From: Streptomyces nodosus | GTDB lineage: Bacteria; Actinomycetota; Actinomycetes; Streptomycetales; Streptomycetaceae | DNA length: 64,000 nucleotides | Assembly: GCF_008704995.1 (NCBI RefSeq) | Contig: NZ_CP023747.1 | Span: 3,126,501-3,190,500, forward strand | Direction: 5' to 3' | Shown here: piece after piece, positions 45,731 through 53,694 of the stretch | Layout of the letters: each line of letters opens with the position of its first letter | How positions within the stretch are numbered: the first letter of the stretch is position 1 | Notes under the pieces: generated by a model | The model's input: the letters and a program-made list of their open reading frames with translations, nothing else | Told to the model about the DNA's origin: nothing | Database searches by the model: none | Program-made: the position numbers and the translations under genes

Positions 45731-46246
45731 ATGGACGCGGAAGCCGAAGTCCTCGCCGAAATCCACCGGCTCAGAGCCCGCATTCCCCAGCTTACCGGCG
45801 CCCTGGCCGCCAGTGTCGACGGACTCGTCCTCGCCCAGGACGCCCCCGGAGTGGAACCGGAGGGGGTCGCCGCGCTCACCGCCGCCGCGCTGGGCGTCGC
45901 CCTACGGCTGGCGGAGGCGACGGGCCAGGGCGACTTCCGTGAACTGCTGGTCCGCGGCGTCCACGGCTATGTGGCCGGCTATGCGGCGGGCCGCAGCGCC
46001 GTCCTCACCCTGCTGGCCCAGGACCGGGTCAACGTCGGCCGCCTGCATCTGGAGGGCCGGCGTGCGAGCGCCCGTATCGGCGAACTCGTCGACGCGACCG
46101 CCCCCCGGATCGGGCCGGCACAGCCCGGCACCCCCCGTCCGTCCACCACGGCCGCACTCGGGTCCGCCCCCGCGCGGACCCTCCCCAAGCGCACCCCCGC
46201 GAGTCCCCGTTCGACCGCGAACGCGCACACCACCACGGAAAGTTGA
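45731..46246 (+). CDS. Roadblock/LC7-domain-like protein 2
   Basis: A 171-residue protein. Residues 1-115 look like a roadblock/LC7 domain: IPQLTGALAASVDGLVLAQDAPGVEPEGVAALTAAALGVALRLAEATGQGDFRELLVRG and SAVLTLLAQDRVNVGRLHLEGRRASARI. The last 45 residues are a basic Pro/Thr/Ser-rich tail. ATG 45731 is preceded by GAGAGGAG. It is the third gene of the four-gene cassette and follows the TTA-containing gene by 40 bp. Confidence 0.7.
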   Translation: MDAEAEVLAEIHRLRARIPQLTGALAASVDGLVLAQDAPGVEPEGVAALTAAALGVALRLAEATGQGDFRELLVRGVHGYVAGYAAGRSAVLTLLAQDRVNVGRLHLEGRRASARIGELVDATAPRIGPAQPGTPRPSTTAALGSAPARTLPKRTPASPRSTANAHTTTES

Positions 46247-46262
46247 AAGGACACACCAGCAG

Positions 46263-46637
46263 ATGGCCAACACCGAAACCGCACTGAAAGAGGCGCTCGC
46301 CGCCATCGAGGGCGCGACCGGAGTCGCCCTCGTCGACTACACCAGCGGCATGGCGCTGGGCACGATGGGCGGCAGCAAGGACTTCGACCTCACCGTGGCG
46401 GCCGCGGGCAACACCGATGTGGTGCGCGCCAAGCTGCGCACCATGGAACACCTCGGCCTCAAGGGGCAGATCGAGGACATCCTGATCACGCTGTCCGACC
46501 AGTACCACCTGATCCGGCTGCTCACCAGCCGCGGCGGCAACGGGCTCTTCCTCTATCTCGTCCTCGACGGCAAGCGCGCCAATCTGGCGATGGCCCGTCA
46601 CCAGCTGAAGAGGATCGAGGAGGACCTGGAGGTCTGA
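46263..46637 (+). CDS. Roadblock/LC7-domain-like protein 3
   Basis: A 124-residue single-domain protein (ALKEALAAIEGATGVALVDYTSGMALGTMGG, DILITLSDQYHLIRLLTSRGGNGLFLYLVLDGKRANLAMARHQLKRIEEDLEV), clearly related to gene 1 of this operon. AAAGGA lies about 14 bases upstream of ATG 46263. It ends 11 bp from the convergent membrane-protein gene with no room for a separate terminator. Confidence 0.75.
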   Translation: MANTETALKEALAAIEGATGVALVDYTSGMALGTMGGSKDFDLTVAAAGNTDVVRAKLRTMEHLGLKGQIEDILITLSDQYHLIRLLTSRGGNGLFLYLVLDGKRANLAMARHQLKRIEEDLEV

Positions 46638-46648
46638 TCCACGGGCCG

Positions 46649-47362
46649 TCAGCCCGTCCGCTGAGCGAGCACCGCGGTACGGCGGCGCGCCCCGCCCGGG
46701 GCCGCGTCGCCGGCCGCGACTCCGGTGCCGCGGTAGCCCTTGACCCGCTTGCCCGCGGGTGCGCCGCCGTACCGGCCGAGCCAGTCCACGCGCACCCACA
46801 GCAGTGCCTCGCCGTACTGCTCGCGACGTCCCAGCCAGGCGGCCTTCAGCCACAGTCCGGCGCCGGTCCCGGCGAGCAGCATGCCTCCGGCGGCCGGTAC
46901 CACCAGGGACCCGGCGAGCGCGGCGGCGAAGGCGGCGAGCAGCCACCAGCGGTGGCCGCGCCGCCAGGTGCGGACGGTGACCGCGCGGTCCTGGAGCACG
47001 TCGTACCGGCCGGCGCGGACGGCGCCCCGGGCGAGGGCCGTGTACCGCTTGCGGCGGGCACAGGCGACGACGGCGGCCGCGACGAGGAACAGGGCCGCCC
47101 CGGCCGTCACACCGACACGCCGTCCGGTCGCTCCCGGCACCAGCACCCCGATGCCCGCCGCGAACACCCCGAGCCACCACAACGGTGCGGCCCCGGCCCG
47201 TACCACGACGGCCACCCGAGCCAGGCCTTGTCCTCCGCGTTCTCGGTGTCCTCTGCGTTCTTGGCGGTCTTGGCGGTCTTGGCGTTCTTGGCGGTCTTGG
47301 CGTTCTCGGCGGTCTTGGCGGTCTTGGCGGTCTTGGCTTTCTCGGCGTCCTCCGCGTGCCAC
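46649..47362 (-). CDS. Hypothetical membrane protein with an N-terminal DRQ/ERQ repeat
   Basis: A 237-residue protein I do not recognise. Residues about 9-40 are a charged low-complexity run of Asp-Arg-Gln triplets (SQDRQDRQDRRERQDRQ and onward) encoded by 9-bp tandem repeats at about 47258-47337. Four hydrophobic segments follow (about 62-78, 85-100, 137-155, 157-172), then a short basic tail. GTG 47362 has GGGAGG 7 bases upstream. The repeat may be a flexible cytoplasmic tail. Confidence 0.65.
   Translation of the reverse strand: MARGGRRESQDRQDRQDRRERQDRQERQDRQDRQERRGHRERGGQGLARVAVVVRAGAAPLWWLGVFAAGIGVLVPGATGRRVGVTAGAALFLVAAAVVACARRKRYTALARGAVRAGRYDVLQDRAVTVRTWRRGHRWWLLAAFAAALAGSLVVPAAGGMLLAGTGAGLWLKAAWLGRREQYGEALLWVRVDWLGRYGGAPAGKRVKGYRGTGVAAGDAAPGGARRRTAVLAQRTG
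47258..47337. repeat. 9-bp tandem repeats (consensus TTGGCGGTC) inside a coding region
   Basis: About nine copies of a 9-bp unit, some with one-base changes, in frame with the membrane-protein gene on the minus strand. A multiple of three keeps the frame when copy number changes. Confidence 0.8.
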
Positions 47363-47496
47363 GTTCCGGCCTCCCGTCGCGTCCTGAAGTGCCTCAGGCC
47401 GCGCAGGCTAGCGAGCGAATGTGAGACGAGCCTGAAAAACCGGCGCCCGGAGACATGTCCGGCGCCCCGGGACGCCCTGAACCGGCGCCCGCGCGG

Positions 47497-48339
47497 CTAC
47501 TCCACGAACAGTCCCCTGGCCGCCGCCCGCGCGTCGAACTCCTCCAACCGGGCCTGGGCCTCGGGCAGGTCGTCGCACATCGCCTCCAGCAGGACCCGGC
47601 CGAGCAGCATCGGGGCGCAGGCCGTGTCGAAGGCGAGCCCCGTGCCGACCGCGGCCGGCAGCAGCAGGTCCGAGACCTTCGCCACCGGGGCGAACGCCGA
47701 GTCGGCGACCGTGACCACCGTCAGGCCCGCCTGCCGGGCATAGGCCATCGCGTCCACGACCTCCCGGGGATGCCGGGGCAGCGCGAAGCAGAGCAGGGCG
47801 CTCGCACCCGCGCGTACGGCCGCGTCGACACGGTCCTGGATCATGGTGCCGCCCTCGTTGAGCAGCCGGACGTCCGGATGGACCTTCGCCGCGAAGTAGG
47901 CGAAGCCATAGGCCTGGGAGGCGGCGGCCCGCAGGCCCAGCACCGGCAGCGGGCGGGAGGCGGCCAGGATCCGTCCGGCCTTCTGGACGGGCCGCGGGTC
48001 GGCCAGCAGCTCCGCCAGATGCCTCAGGTTCTCGATCTCGGCCTCGACGGCCTGCTGGTACTCGTTGTACGAGCCCGCCTCGGGTGCCTGCTCCGCGGGG
48101 GCGACCTCACGCAGGTGTCTGCGCAGCGCCGGGTAGCCGTCGAAGCCGAGGGCGACCGCGAAGCGGGTGACGGACGGCTGGCTGACACCGGCGAGTTCGG
48201 CCAGTTCGACGCTCGACAGAAACGGCACATCGGCGGCCCGCCGCACCATGCTGTGCGCGATCCGCCGCTGGGTCGGCGTGAGCCGGTGCCCCTCGAAGAG
48301 CGCCTGCAACCGTGCGGCAGGGCCGTCGGCCACGCTCAT
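47497..48339 (-). CDS. MurR/RpiR-family transcription regulator
   Basis: A 280-residue regulator: an N-terminal helix-turn-helix (LTPTQRRIAHSMVRRAADVPFLSSVELAELAGVSQPSVTRFAVALGFDGYPALRRHLRE) and a C-terminal SIS sugar-isomerase-like domain (RPLPVLGLRAAASQAYGFAYFAAKVHPDVRLL, GASALLCFALPRHPREVVDAMAYARQAG). Such proteins sense phosphosugars or amino-sugar metabolites. ATG 48339. It stands alone, with a TGCAT/ATGCA inverted repeat and a long hairpin upstream. The target is unknown. Confidence 0.88.
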   Translation of the reverse strand: MSVADGPAARLQALFEGHRLTPTQRRIAHSMVRRAADVPFLSSVELAELAGVSQPSVTRFAVALGFDGYPALRRHLREVAPAEQAPEAGSYNEYQQAVEAEIENLRHLAELLADPRPVQKAGRILAASRPLPVLGLRAAASQAYGFAYFAAKVHPDVRLLNEGGTMIQDRVDAAVRAGASALLCFALPRHPREVVDAMAYARQAGLTVVTVADSAFAPVAKVSDLLLPAAVGTGLAFDTACAPMLLGRVLLEAMCDDLPEAQARLEEFDARAAARGLFVE

Positions 48340-48449
48340 GACGTGCTCCCCCTCCGGCGACGGGCAGGAGGCCCGTCACTCAGCTGTCCGGACACCTGTG
48401 ACACCACCGCACACCTCTGACTCTGGCTGTATTCAAACACCAAGAGCCC

Positions 48450-48465
48450 TGCATGGCGATATGCA
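48450..48465. promoter_or_regulatory. Inverted repeat TGCAT-N6-ATGCA upstream of the RpiR regulator
   Basis: Perfect 5-bp arms at 48450-48454 and 48461-48465, directly beside the large hairpin. Candidate autoregulatory site. Confidence 0.3.
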
Positions 48466-48508
48466 GAGCCGGGGGCCGCCGGGAGGAGGTCCCGGCGGCC
48501 CCCGGCTC
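48466..48508. terminator. 18-bp perfect hairpin in a divergent intergenic region
   Basis: GAGCCGGGGGCCGCCGGG (48466-48483) pairs exactly with 48491-48508 over a 7-base loop. The flanking genes run away from it on both sides, so an ordinary end-of-gene terminator role does not fit; an insulator or leader role is possible. Confidence 0.6.
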
Positions 48509-48564
48509 AAGAGGGGGGTTACCCCCAGTGCGTCGGGGGTCGCGCTTCCCATAGCGTGGTGTGT

Positions 48565-48999
48565 ATGACCGGTATGGACGCGCGGGACGCCGACCTGAAG
48601 AAGGAACTCCACGCCACCCTTCAGGCCCGCAGGGAGCTGGGCGAGGAGTACGAGTCGGCGCTGGTCGATTCCTTCATGGAGAAGATCGAGCAGCGCCTCG
48701 ACGGCACGATCGACCGTCGGCTGCGGCGGCAACTGGCCGAGCAGCAGATGACGGTGGCCCGTGGCGCCCGGTCGCCGGGGACCACGGACTCCTGGGGCGA
48801 GCGCTTCGGCTTCGCCGTCGTGTCGCTGGTGCTCGCGATACCGCTCTCGGCGATCGCCGGCGCCTTCGGACATCTGGCCGGTGTGCTGCTCGCCTGGGTG
48901 GGCATCGTCGGCGTCAATGTGGTCCAGGCGGCCCGGACCCATCCCGGCCTCTTCGGCCTCCACACCAAGTCCTCACAGGACGAGGGCTGGAAGGACTGA
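48565..48999 (+). CDS. Hypothetical small membrane protein with a coiled-coil-like N-terminus
   Basis: A 144-residue protein of unknown function. Residues 5-65 are charged and helical (DLKKELHATLQARRELGEEYESALVDSFMEKIEQRLDGTIDRRLRRQLAEQQ). Two hydrophobic helices follow (FAVVSLVLAIPLSAIAGAFG and LLAWVGIVGVNVVQ). The tail is KSSQDEGWKD. ATG 48565 is chosen; CATAGCGT about 7-14 bases upstream could be the -10 of a leaderless promoter. Conserved-looking layout for Streptomyces. Confidence 0.7.
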   Translation: MTGMDARDADLKKELHATLQARRELGEEYESALVDSFMEKIEQRLDGTIDRRLRRQLAEQQMTVARGARSPGTTDSWGERFGFAVVSLVLAIPLSAIAGAFGHLAGVLLAWVGIVGVNVVQAARTHPGLFGLHTKSSQDEGWKD

Positions 49000-49392
49000 C
49001 ACGCCCACCACGGCGGTCACCCCGGGCGCCCTGCCGACGGCGCCGATGAAGAGATGCGCGGGGACCGCCGCACCCCCGTTGCCGGGGGGCGGGACGACGG
49101 CGGTCCCCGCGAGGGACGCGGGGCCCGCATGGGCCGGCTGCGCGTCCGTGGCGTCCATGGAGGTCCGGGAGCCGCTCCGGATGTCCCTGGCGCCGTTTCG
49201 GTTGCCGGCCGATGAGGGGCGCATCCGGTGCTCGGCGCCCCGGTGGCGTTCCCCTCGTCCTGCCGACACCCCTTACTGTGCCGGAGCCGTGTTAAGCCGG
49301 TGCTTCGCGGACGTGACGTACGCGTACCACTTCCGCGAAGCCCTTCTTCCGGCGGTGCCGCGCCCACGGCCGATGCGCCGTGCGGCGGCTGC
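49000..49392. other. 393-bp gap with a nested inverted repeat (49302-49341)
   Basis: No gene is supported. GCTTCGCGGA at 49302-49311 pairs perfectly with TCCGCGAAGC at 49332-49341. Within the 20-base spacer is a 10-bp palindrome GTACGCGTAC at 49318-49327, one base off the same centre. It lies between convergent genes and may be a terminator, but the nesting is more like a protein-binding site. Confidence 0.5.
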
Positions 49393-50784
49393 CTACTGCT
49401 TGCCGCCCTTGGCCAGGAACGCCAGCAGGTCCTGCCGGCTGACCACTCCGGTCGGCTTGCCCTCGACGAGGACGATCGCCGCGTCGGCGTCGCCGAGCAC
49501 GGACATCAGGTCCCCGACCGGCTCGCCGGAGCCGACCTGCGGCAGCGGTGCGGACATGTGCTTCTCCAGCGGGTCGTCGAGCGAGGCGCGCTTGGTGAAC
49601 AGGGCGTCCAGCAGCTCACGCTCGACGACGGACCCCACGACCTCGGCGGCCATCACATCCGGGTGACCGGCGCCGGGCTTGACGATCGGCATCTGGGAGA
49701 CGCCGTACTCCCGCAGCACCTCGATGGCCTGGCCCACCGTCTCGTCGGGGTGCATATGGACGAGGGAGGGGATGGTGCCGCCGGCCTTGTCCTGCAGCAC
49801 GTCCGCGACCCGGGCGCTGGGGCCGGCGTCCTCCAGGAAGCCGTAGTCCGCCATCCACTCGTCGTTGAAGATCTTGCTGAGGTAGCCGCGTCCGCTGTCG
49901 GGCAGCAGCACGACCACGACATCGTCCGGCCCCAGACGCTCGGCGACCCGCAGCGCCGCCACGACCGCCATGCCGCAGGAGCCGCCGACCAGCAGCCCCT
50001 CCTCCTTGGCCAGCCGCCGGGTCATCTGGAAGGAGTCCTTGTCGGACACGGCGACGATCTCGTCGGCGACCGTCCGGTCGTAGGCGGTCGGCCAGAAGTC
50101 CTCACCGACGCCCTCGACCAGATAGGGACGCCCGGATCCGCCGGAGTACACCGAGCCCTCGGGGTCGGCGCCGACCACCTGGACACGCCCGCCGCTGGCC
50201 TCCTTCAGATAGCGCCCGGTGCCGGAGATGGTCCCGCCGGTGCCGACGCCGGCGACAAAGTGGGTGATCTTCCCCTCCGTCTGTTCCCACAGCTCGGGGC
50301 CGGTCGAGTGATAGTGCGACAGCGGGTTGTTCGGGTTGGAGTACTGGTCGGGCTTCCAGGCGTCGGGGGTCTCACGGACCAGACGGTCGGAGACGTTGTA
50401 GTAGGAGTCCGGGTGCTCCGGGTCCACCGCCGTCGGGCACACGACCACCTCGGCGCCATAGGCCCGCAGCACGTTGATCTTGTCCGTGGACACCTTGTCG
50501 GGGCATACGAAGATGCACTTGTAGCCCTTCTGCTGGGCCACGATCGCCAGGCCCACCCCGGTGTTCCCGCTGGTCGGCTCGACGATCGTGCCGCCCGGCT
50601 TCAGCTCGCCGCTCTTCTCGGCCGCCTCGATCATGCGCAGGGCGATCCGGTCCTTCACGGAACCGCCGGGGTTGAAGTACTCGACCTTCGCCAGCACGGT
50701 CGCCTGGATCCCGGCGGTCACGCGGTTGAGCCTCACCAGCGGGGTGTTGCCGACGAGACTGATCATCGAGTCGTGGAATTGCAC
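49393..50784 (-). CDS. Cystathionine beta-synthase
   Basis: A 463-residue PLP enzyme that joins homocysteine and serine into cystathionine. VQFHDSMISLVGNTPLVRLNRV is the family opening, NPGGSVKDRIALRM carries the PLP lysine K44, PTSGNTGVGLAIVAQQKGYK is the substrate loop and VGTGGTISGTGRYLKEA the phosphate loop. From about residue 335 two CBS domains follow (ARVADVLQDKAGG... and LEKHMSAPLPQVGSGEPVGDLMSVLGDADAAIVLVEGKPTGVVSRQDLLAFL), which bind adenosyl compounds. GTG 50784 has GGAG at 7 bases. The family is secure. Confidence 0.92.
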   Translation of the reverse strand: MQFHDSMISLVGNTPLVRLNRVTAGIQATVLAKVEYFNPGGSVKDRIALRMIEAAEKSGELKPGGTIVEPTSGNTGVGLAIVAQQKGYKCIFVCPDKVSTDKINVLRAYGAEVVVCPTAVDPEHPDSYYNVSDRLVRETPDAWKPDQYSNPNNPLSHYHSTGPELWEQTEGKITHFVAGVGTGGTISGTGRYLKEASGGRVQVVGADPEGSVYSGGSGRPYLVEGVGEDFWPTAYDRTVADEIVAVSDKDSFQMTRRLAKEEGLLVGGSCGMAVVAALRVAERLGPDDVVVVLLPDSGRGYLSKIFNDEWMADYGFLEDAGPSARVADVLQDKAGGTIPSLVHMHPDETVGQAIEVLREYGVSQMPIVKPGAGHPDVMAAEVVGSVVERELLDALFTKRASLDDPLEKHMSAPLPQVGSGEPVGDLMSVLGDADAAIVLVEGKPTGVVSRQDLLAFLAKGGKQ

Positions 50785-50846
50785 CGTTGTCTCCGGTTGC
50801 TGCAAAGAAGTGGTCCTGATGGTTCCGCCAGCGTAAGCGGTCCCGT

Positions 50847-50882
50847 GCCCGGGACGGCCCGTGCGCACGGGCCGTCCCGGGC
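50847..50882. repeat. 36-bp perfect palindrome in a divergent promoter region
   Basis: GCCCGGGACGGCCCGTGC and its exact complement abut at 50847-50864/50865-50882. It is 63 bp upstream of the cystathionine beta-synthase start and 86 bp upstream of the SGNH esterase start, both transcribed away from it. Confidence 0.7.
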
Positions 50883-50967
50883 GTTCACCCCTCGTCAAGA
50901 TTGGACGACGGTGCGTACGGGGCAAGCAGTGGATGTAGGGCGGGCTAAGAGGAGGTGGCGGCGACGC

Positions 50968-52017
50968 ATGTCGAGCATGTCTAGGGCGAGGGTGGCCCGG
51001 CGCATCGCGGCGGGCGCGGCATACGGCGGCGGCGGGATCGGACTGGTCGGCGCGGCCGCCGTCGGACTGCTGCTCGCCGAGGTGCAGATGGCCAAGCGCC
51101 ATGTGGGCAACGGGCACAGCCCGCACCCGCCGAGCGCGGACGGCCTGTACGGCTGGGGCTACCCCCGCTCACGAGGGTCCGAGAGCGACGAGCCGCCGCT
51201 GCGGCTGACGATGCTCGGTGACTCCACGGCCGCGGGGCAGGGCGTGCACCGCTCCCGCCAGACGCCCGGCTCGCTGCTGGCCTCCGGCCTGGCCGCGGTG
51301 GCGGAACGCCCGGTGGAGCTGCGGGTGGTGGCCCTTCCCGGGGCACAGTCGGACGATCTGGACCGCCAGGTGGCGCTGACGCTGGAGGACCAACGGCAGG
51401 TGCCCGACATCTGCGTGATCATGATCGGTGCGAACGATGTCACGCACCGGATGCCGGCGACGCGCTCGGTGCGCCATCTGGCGGCGGCGGTCCGCCGGCT
51501 GCGCACCGCGGGCGCGGAGGTGGTGGTGGGCACCTGCCCCGACCTCGGCACGATCGAGCCGGTCCAGCAGCCGCTGCGCTGGCTGGCCCGCCGCACCTCC
51601 CGGCAGCTGGCCGCGGCCCAGACGATCGGGGTCGTCGAGCAGGGGGGCCGCACGGTGTCGCTGGGCGATCTGCTGGGCCCCGAGTTCGCGGCGAACCCGA
51701 GGGAGCTCTTCGGCCCCGACAACTACCACCCCTCGGCGGAGGGTTACGCCACCGCGGCGATGGCGGTCCTGCCGACGGTCTGCGCGGCCCTGGGCCTGTG
51801 GCCGGCGGAGGAGGAGCGCCCGGACGCCTCGCGCCGGGAGGGCTTCCTGCCGGTGGCCCGCGCCGCCGCCGAGGCCGCGTCGGAGGCGGGCACCGAGGTC
51901 ACGGCCGCCCTGCCGACGGGGCCCCGGGGCCCCTGGGCCCTCCTCAAGCGCAGGCGCCGCCGCCGTCTGCCCACCCCGGAGGCGGCCCCGGCCACGGCCC
52001 CGGAGCCCACGACCTGA
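50968..52017 (+). CDS. SGNH/GDSL-family esterase
   Basis: A 349-residue SGNH hydrolase. After a short basic N-terminus comes one hydrophobic segment (about 12-36, rich in Gly/Ala), probably an anchor or uncleaved signal. Catalytic blocks: LTMLGDSTAAGQG (Ser), LPGAQSDDLDRQV, VIMIGANDVTHR (Gly/Asn) and GPDNYHPSAEGYATAA (Asp-x-x-His). A C-terminal basic and Ala/Pro-rich tail follows. It hydrolyses esters, probably at the cell surface. ATG 50968 has AGGAGG at 13 bases, slightly long. Confidence 0.88.
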   Translation: MSSMSRARVARRIAAGAAYGGGGIGLVGAAAVGLLLAEVQMAKRHVGNGHSPHPPSADGLYGWGYPRSRGSESDEPPLRLTMLGDSTAAGQGVHRSRQTPGSLLASGLAAVAERPVELRVVALPGAQSDDLDRQVALTLEDQRQVPDICVIMIGANDVTHRMPATRSVRHLAAAVRRLRTAGAEVVVGTCPDLGTIEPVQQPLRWLARRTSRQLAAAQTIGVVEQGGRTVSLGDLLGPEFAANPRELFGPDNYHPSAEGYATAAMAVLPTVCAALGLWPAEEERPDASRREGFLPVARAAAEAASEAGTEVTAALPTGPRGPWALLKRRRRRRLPTPEAAPATAPEPTT

Positions 52018-52156
52018 GCGGACGACTCCGGGCCGCCGCCCCGCCCGCCCGGTCCGTGCGGGACTCCCCCCACGGGCCGGGCGGGAGTCCCGCGCACCGG
52101 TGGACGAGCACAGGGAGAGTGCGGCCCGCGTCACACTCCGCCTCCCGTGACCTTCA

Positions 52157-52168
52157 CCGTACGTACGG
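52157..52168. promoter_or_regulatory. 12-bp palindrome CCGTACGTACGG upstream of the thiolase
   Basis: A perfect 12-bp palindrome 46 bp before the thiolase ATG, with TT and AA placed symmetrically outside it (52153-52154, 52171-52172). The form and position suit a TetR-type operator. Confidence 0.45.
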
Positions 52169-52214
52169 GTAACTTCCCTCACAGCCCTGCCTTTCCTCGT
52201 GCACTGGAGCCGTG

Positions 52215-53435
52215 ATGCCCGAAGCCGTCATCGTCTCGACCGCCCGCTCCCCCATCGGCCGCGCCTTCAAGGGCTCCCTGAAGGACCTCCGCCCCGACGA
52301 CCTCACCGCCACGATCGTCCGGGCCGCCCTGGACAAGATCCCCGCACTGGACCCGGAGGACATCGACGACCTGATGCTCGGCTGTGGCCTCCCCGGCGGC
52401 GAGCAGGGCCACAACCTCGGCCGGATCGTCGCCGTACAGCTGGGGATGGACCACCTCCCGGGGTGCACCGTCACCCGTTACTGCTCCTCCTCGCTGCAGA
52501 CCTCCCGGATGGCCCTGCACGCCATCAAGGCCGGTGAGGGTGATGTCTTCGTCTCCGCGGGCGTCGAGATGGTGAGCCGCAGCACCAAGGGCACCTCCGA
52601 CGGACTCCCGGACACCCACAACCCGCTCTTCGCCGACGCCGAGGCCCGTACCGCCGCCGTCGCCGGGTCCGAGGGCGCCGGCTGGCACGACCCGCGCGAG
52701 GACGGCCTGCTGCCCGACCCGTACATCGCGATGGGCCAGACCGCCGAGAACCTCGCCCGGCTGAAGGGCATCACCCGCGAGGAGATGGACGAGTTCGGCG
52801 TCCGCTCGCAGTACCTCGCCGAGCAGGCCATCGCCAAGGGCTTCTGGGAGCGCGAGATCACCCCGGTGCCCCTCCCGGACGGGACGGTGATCAGCAAGGA
52901 CGACGGCCCCCGCGCCGGCGTCACCCTGGAGGGCGTGGCCGGCCTGAAGCCCGTCTTCCGGCCCGACGGCCGGGTCACCGCGGGCAACTGCTGCCCGCTG
53001 AACGACGGCGCCGCCGCCGTGATCATCATGAGCGACACCAAGGCCCGTGAGCTGGGCCTCACCCCACTGGCCCGGATCGTGTCCACCGGGGTGTCCGCGC
53101 TCTCCCCGGAGATCATGGGTCTCGGGCCGGTCGAGGCCAGCAAGCAGGCCCTGAGGCGCGCCGGTCTCACCATCGGCGACATCGACCTCGTCGAGATCAA
53201 CGAGGCCTTCGCCGCGCAGGTCATCCCCTCCTACCGCGAGCTGGGCATCCCGCTGGAGAAGCTGAACGTCAACGGCGGCGCCATCGCCGTCGGCCACCCC
53301 TTCGGCATGACCGGCGCCCGCATCACCGGCACCCTGATCAACTCCCTCCAGTGGCACGACAAGCAGTTCGGCCTGGAGACGATGTGCGTCGGCGGCGGCC
53401 AGGGCATGGCCATGGTGATCGAGCGCCTCTCCTGA
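52215..53435 (+). CDS. Acetyl-CoA C-acyltransferase (thiolase)
   Basis: A 406-residue thiolase. [20 protein letters not shown] opens it; [15 protein letters not shown] contains the acyl-carrying Cys C90; [17 protein letters not shown] holds the catalytic His; and [14 protein letters not shown] carries the second Cys. It either condenses two acetyl-CoA or cleaves 3-ketoacyl-CoA in beta-oxidation. ATG 52215 follows GGAG; a GTG sits one codon upstream. The [20 protein letters not shown] phrase is typical of degradative actinobacterial thiolases. Confidence 0.93.
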   Translation: MPEAVIVSTARSPIGRAFKGSLKDLRPDDLTATIVRAALDKIPALDPEDIDDLMLGCGLPGGEQGHNLGRIVAVQLGMDHLPGCTVTRYCSSSLQTSRMALHAIKAGEGDVFVSAGVEMVSRSTKGTSDGLPDTHNPLFADAEARTAAVAGSEGAGWHDPREDGLLPDPYIAMGQTAENLARLKGITREEMDEFGVRSQYLAEQAIAKGFWEREITPVPLPDGTVISKDDGPRAGVTLEGVAGLKPVFRPDGRVTAGNCCPLNDGAAAVIIMSDTKARELGLTPLARIVSTGVSALSPEIMGLGPVEASKQALRRAGLTIGDIDLVEINEAFAAQVIPSYRELGIPLEKLNVNGGAIAVGHPFGMTGARITGTLINSLQWHDKQFGLETMCVGGGQGMAMVIERLS

Positions 53436-53464
53436 CCGCGTGACGCCGTCGCGCCCCGCGCGAA

Positions 53465-53499
53465 GGCCCGGAGCCCCGTCCGCCAGGGGGCTTCGGGCC
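53465..53499 (+). terminator. Terminator of the thiolase gene
   Basis: GGCCCGGAGCCCC at 53465-53477 pairs with the complementary arm ending 53499 with one mismatch, followed by ATTTTG. Confidence 0.75.
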
Positions 53500-53694
53500 A
53501 TTTTGTGATTCAATCATCCCCAGGATGTGACCTATCTCCCCCGAGAAGGGGTTTGGGCAGGTCAGGCCGCTTCACAGGTCGGTACCGGGGCCAGGTCCTG
53601 TCCGTTTCGTGACATCACGCACTGACAGCTGGTTAGTCCACCCTTCAAGCTGATGTAGGAAGTCGGGGGTCGACTGTGAACCGGGAGTACGTCA

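Noticed and set aside
47258..47337. 9-bp repeats as a CRISPR or iteron array
   Set aside because: They are in frame within a gene and have no spacers or adjacent replication genes.
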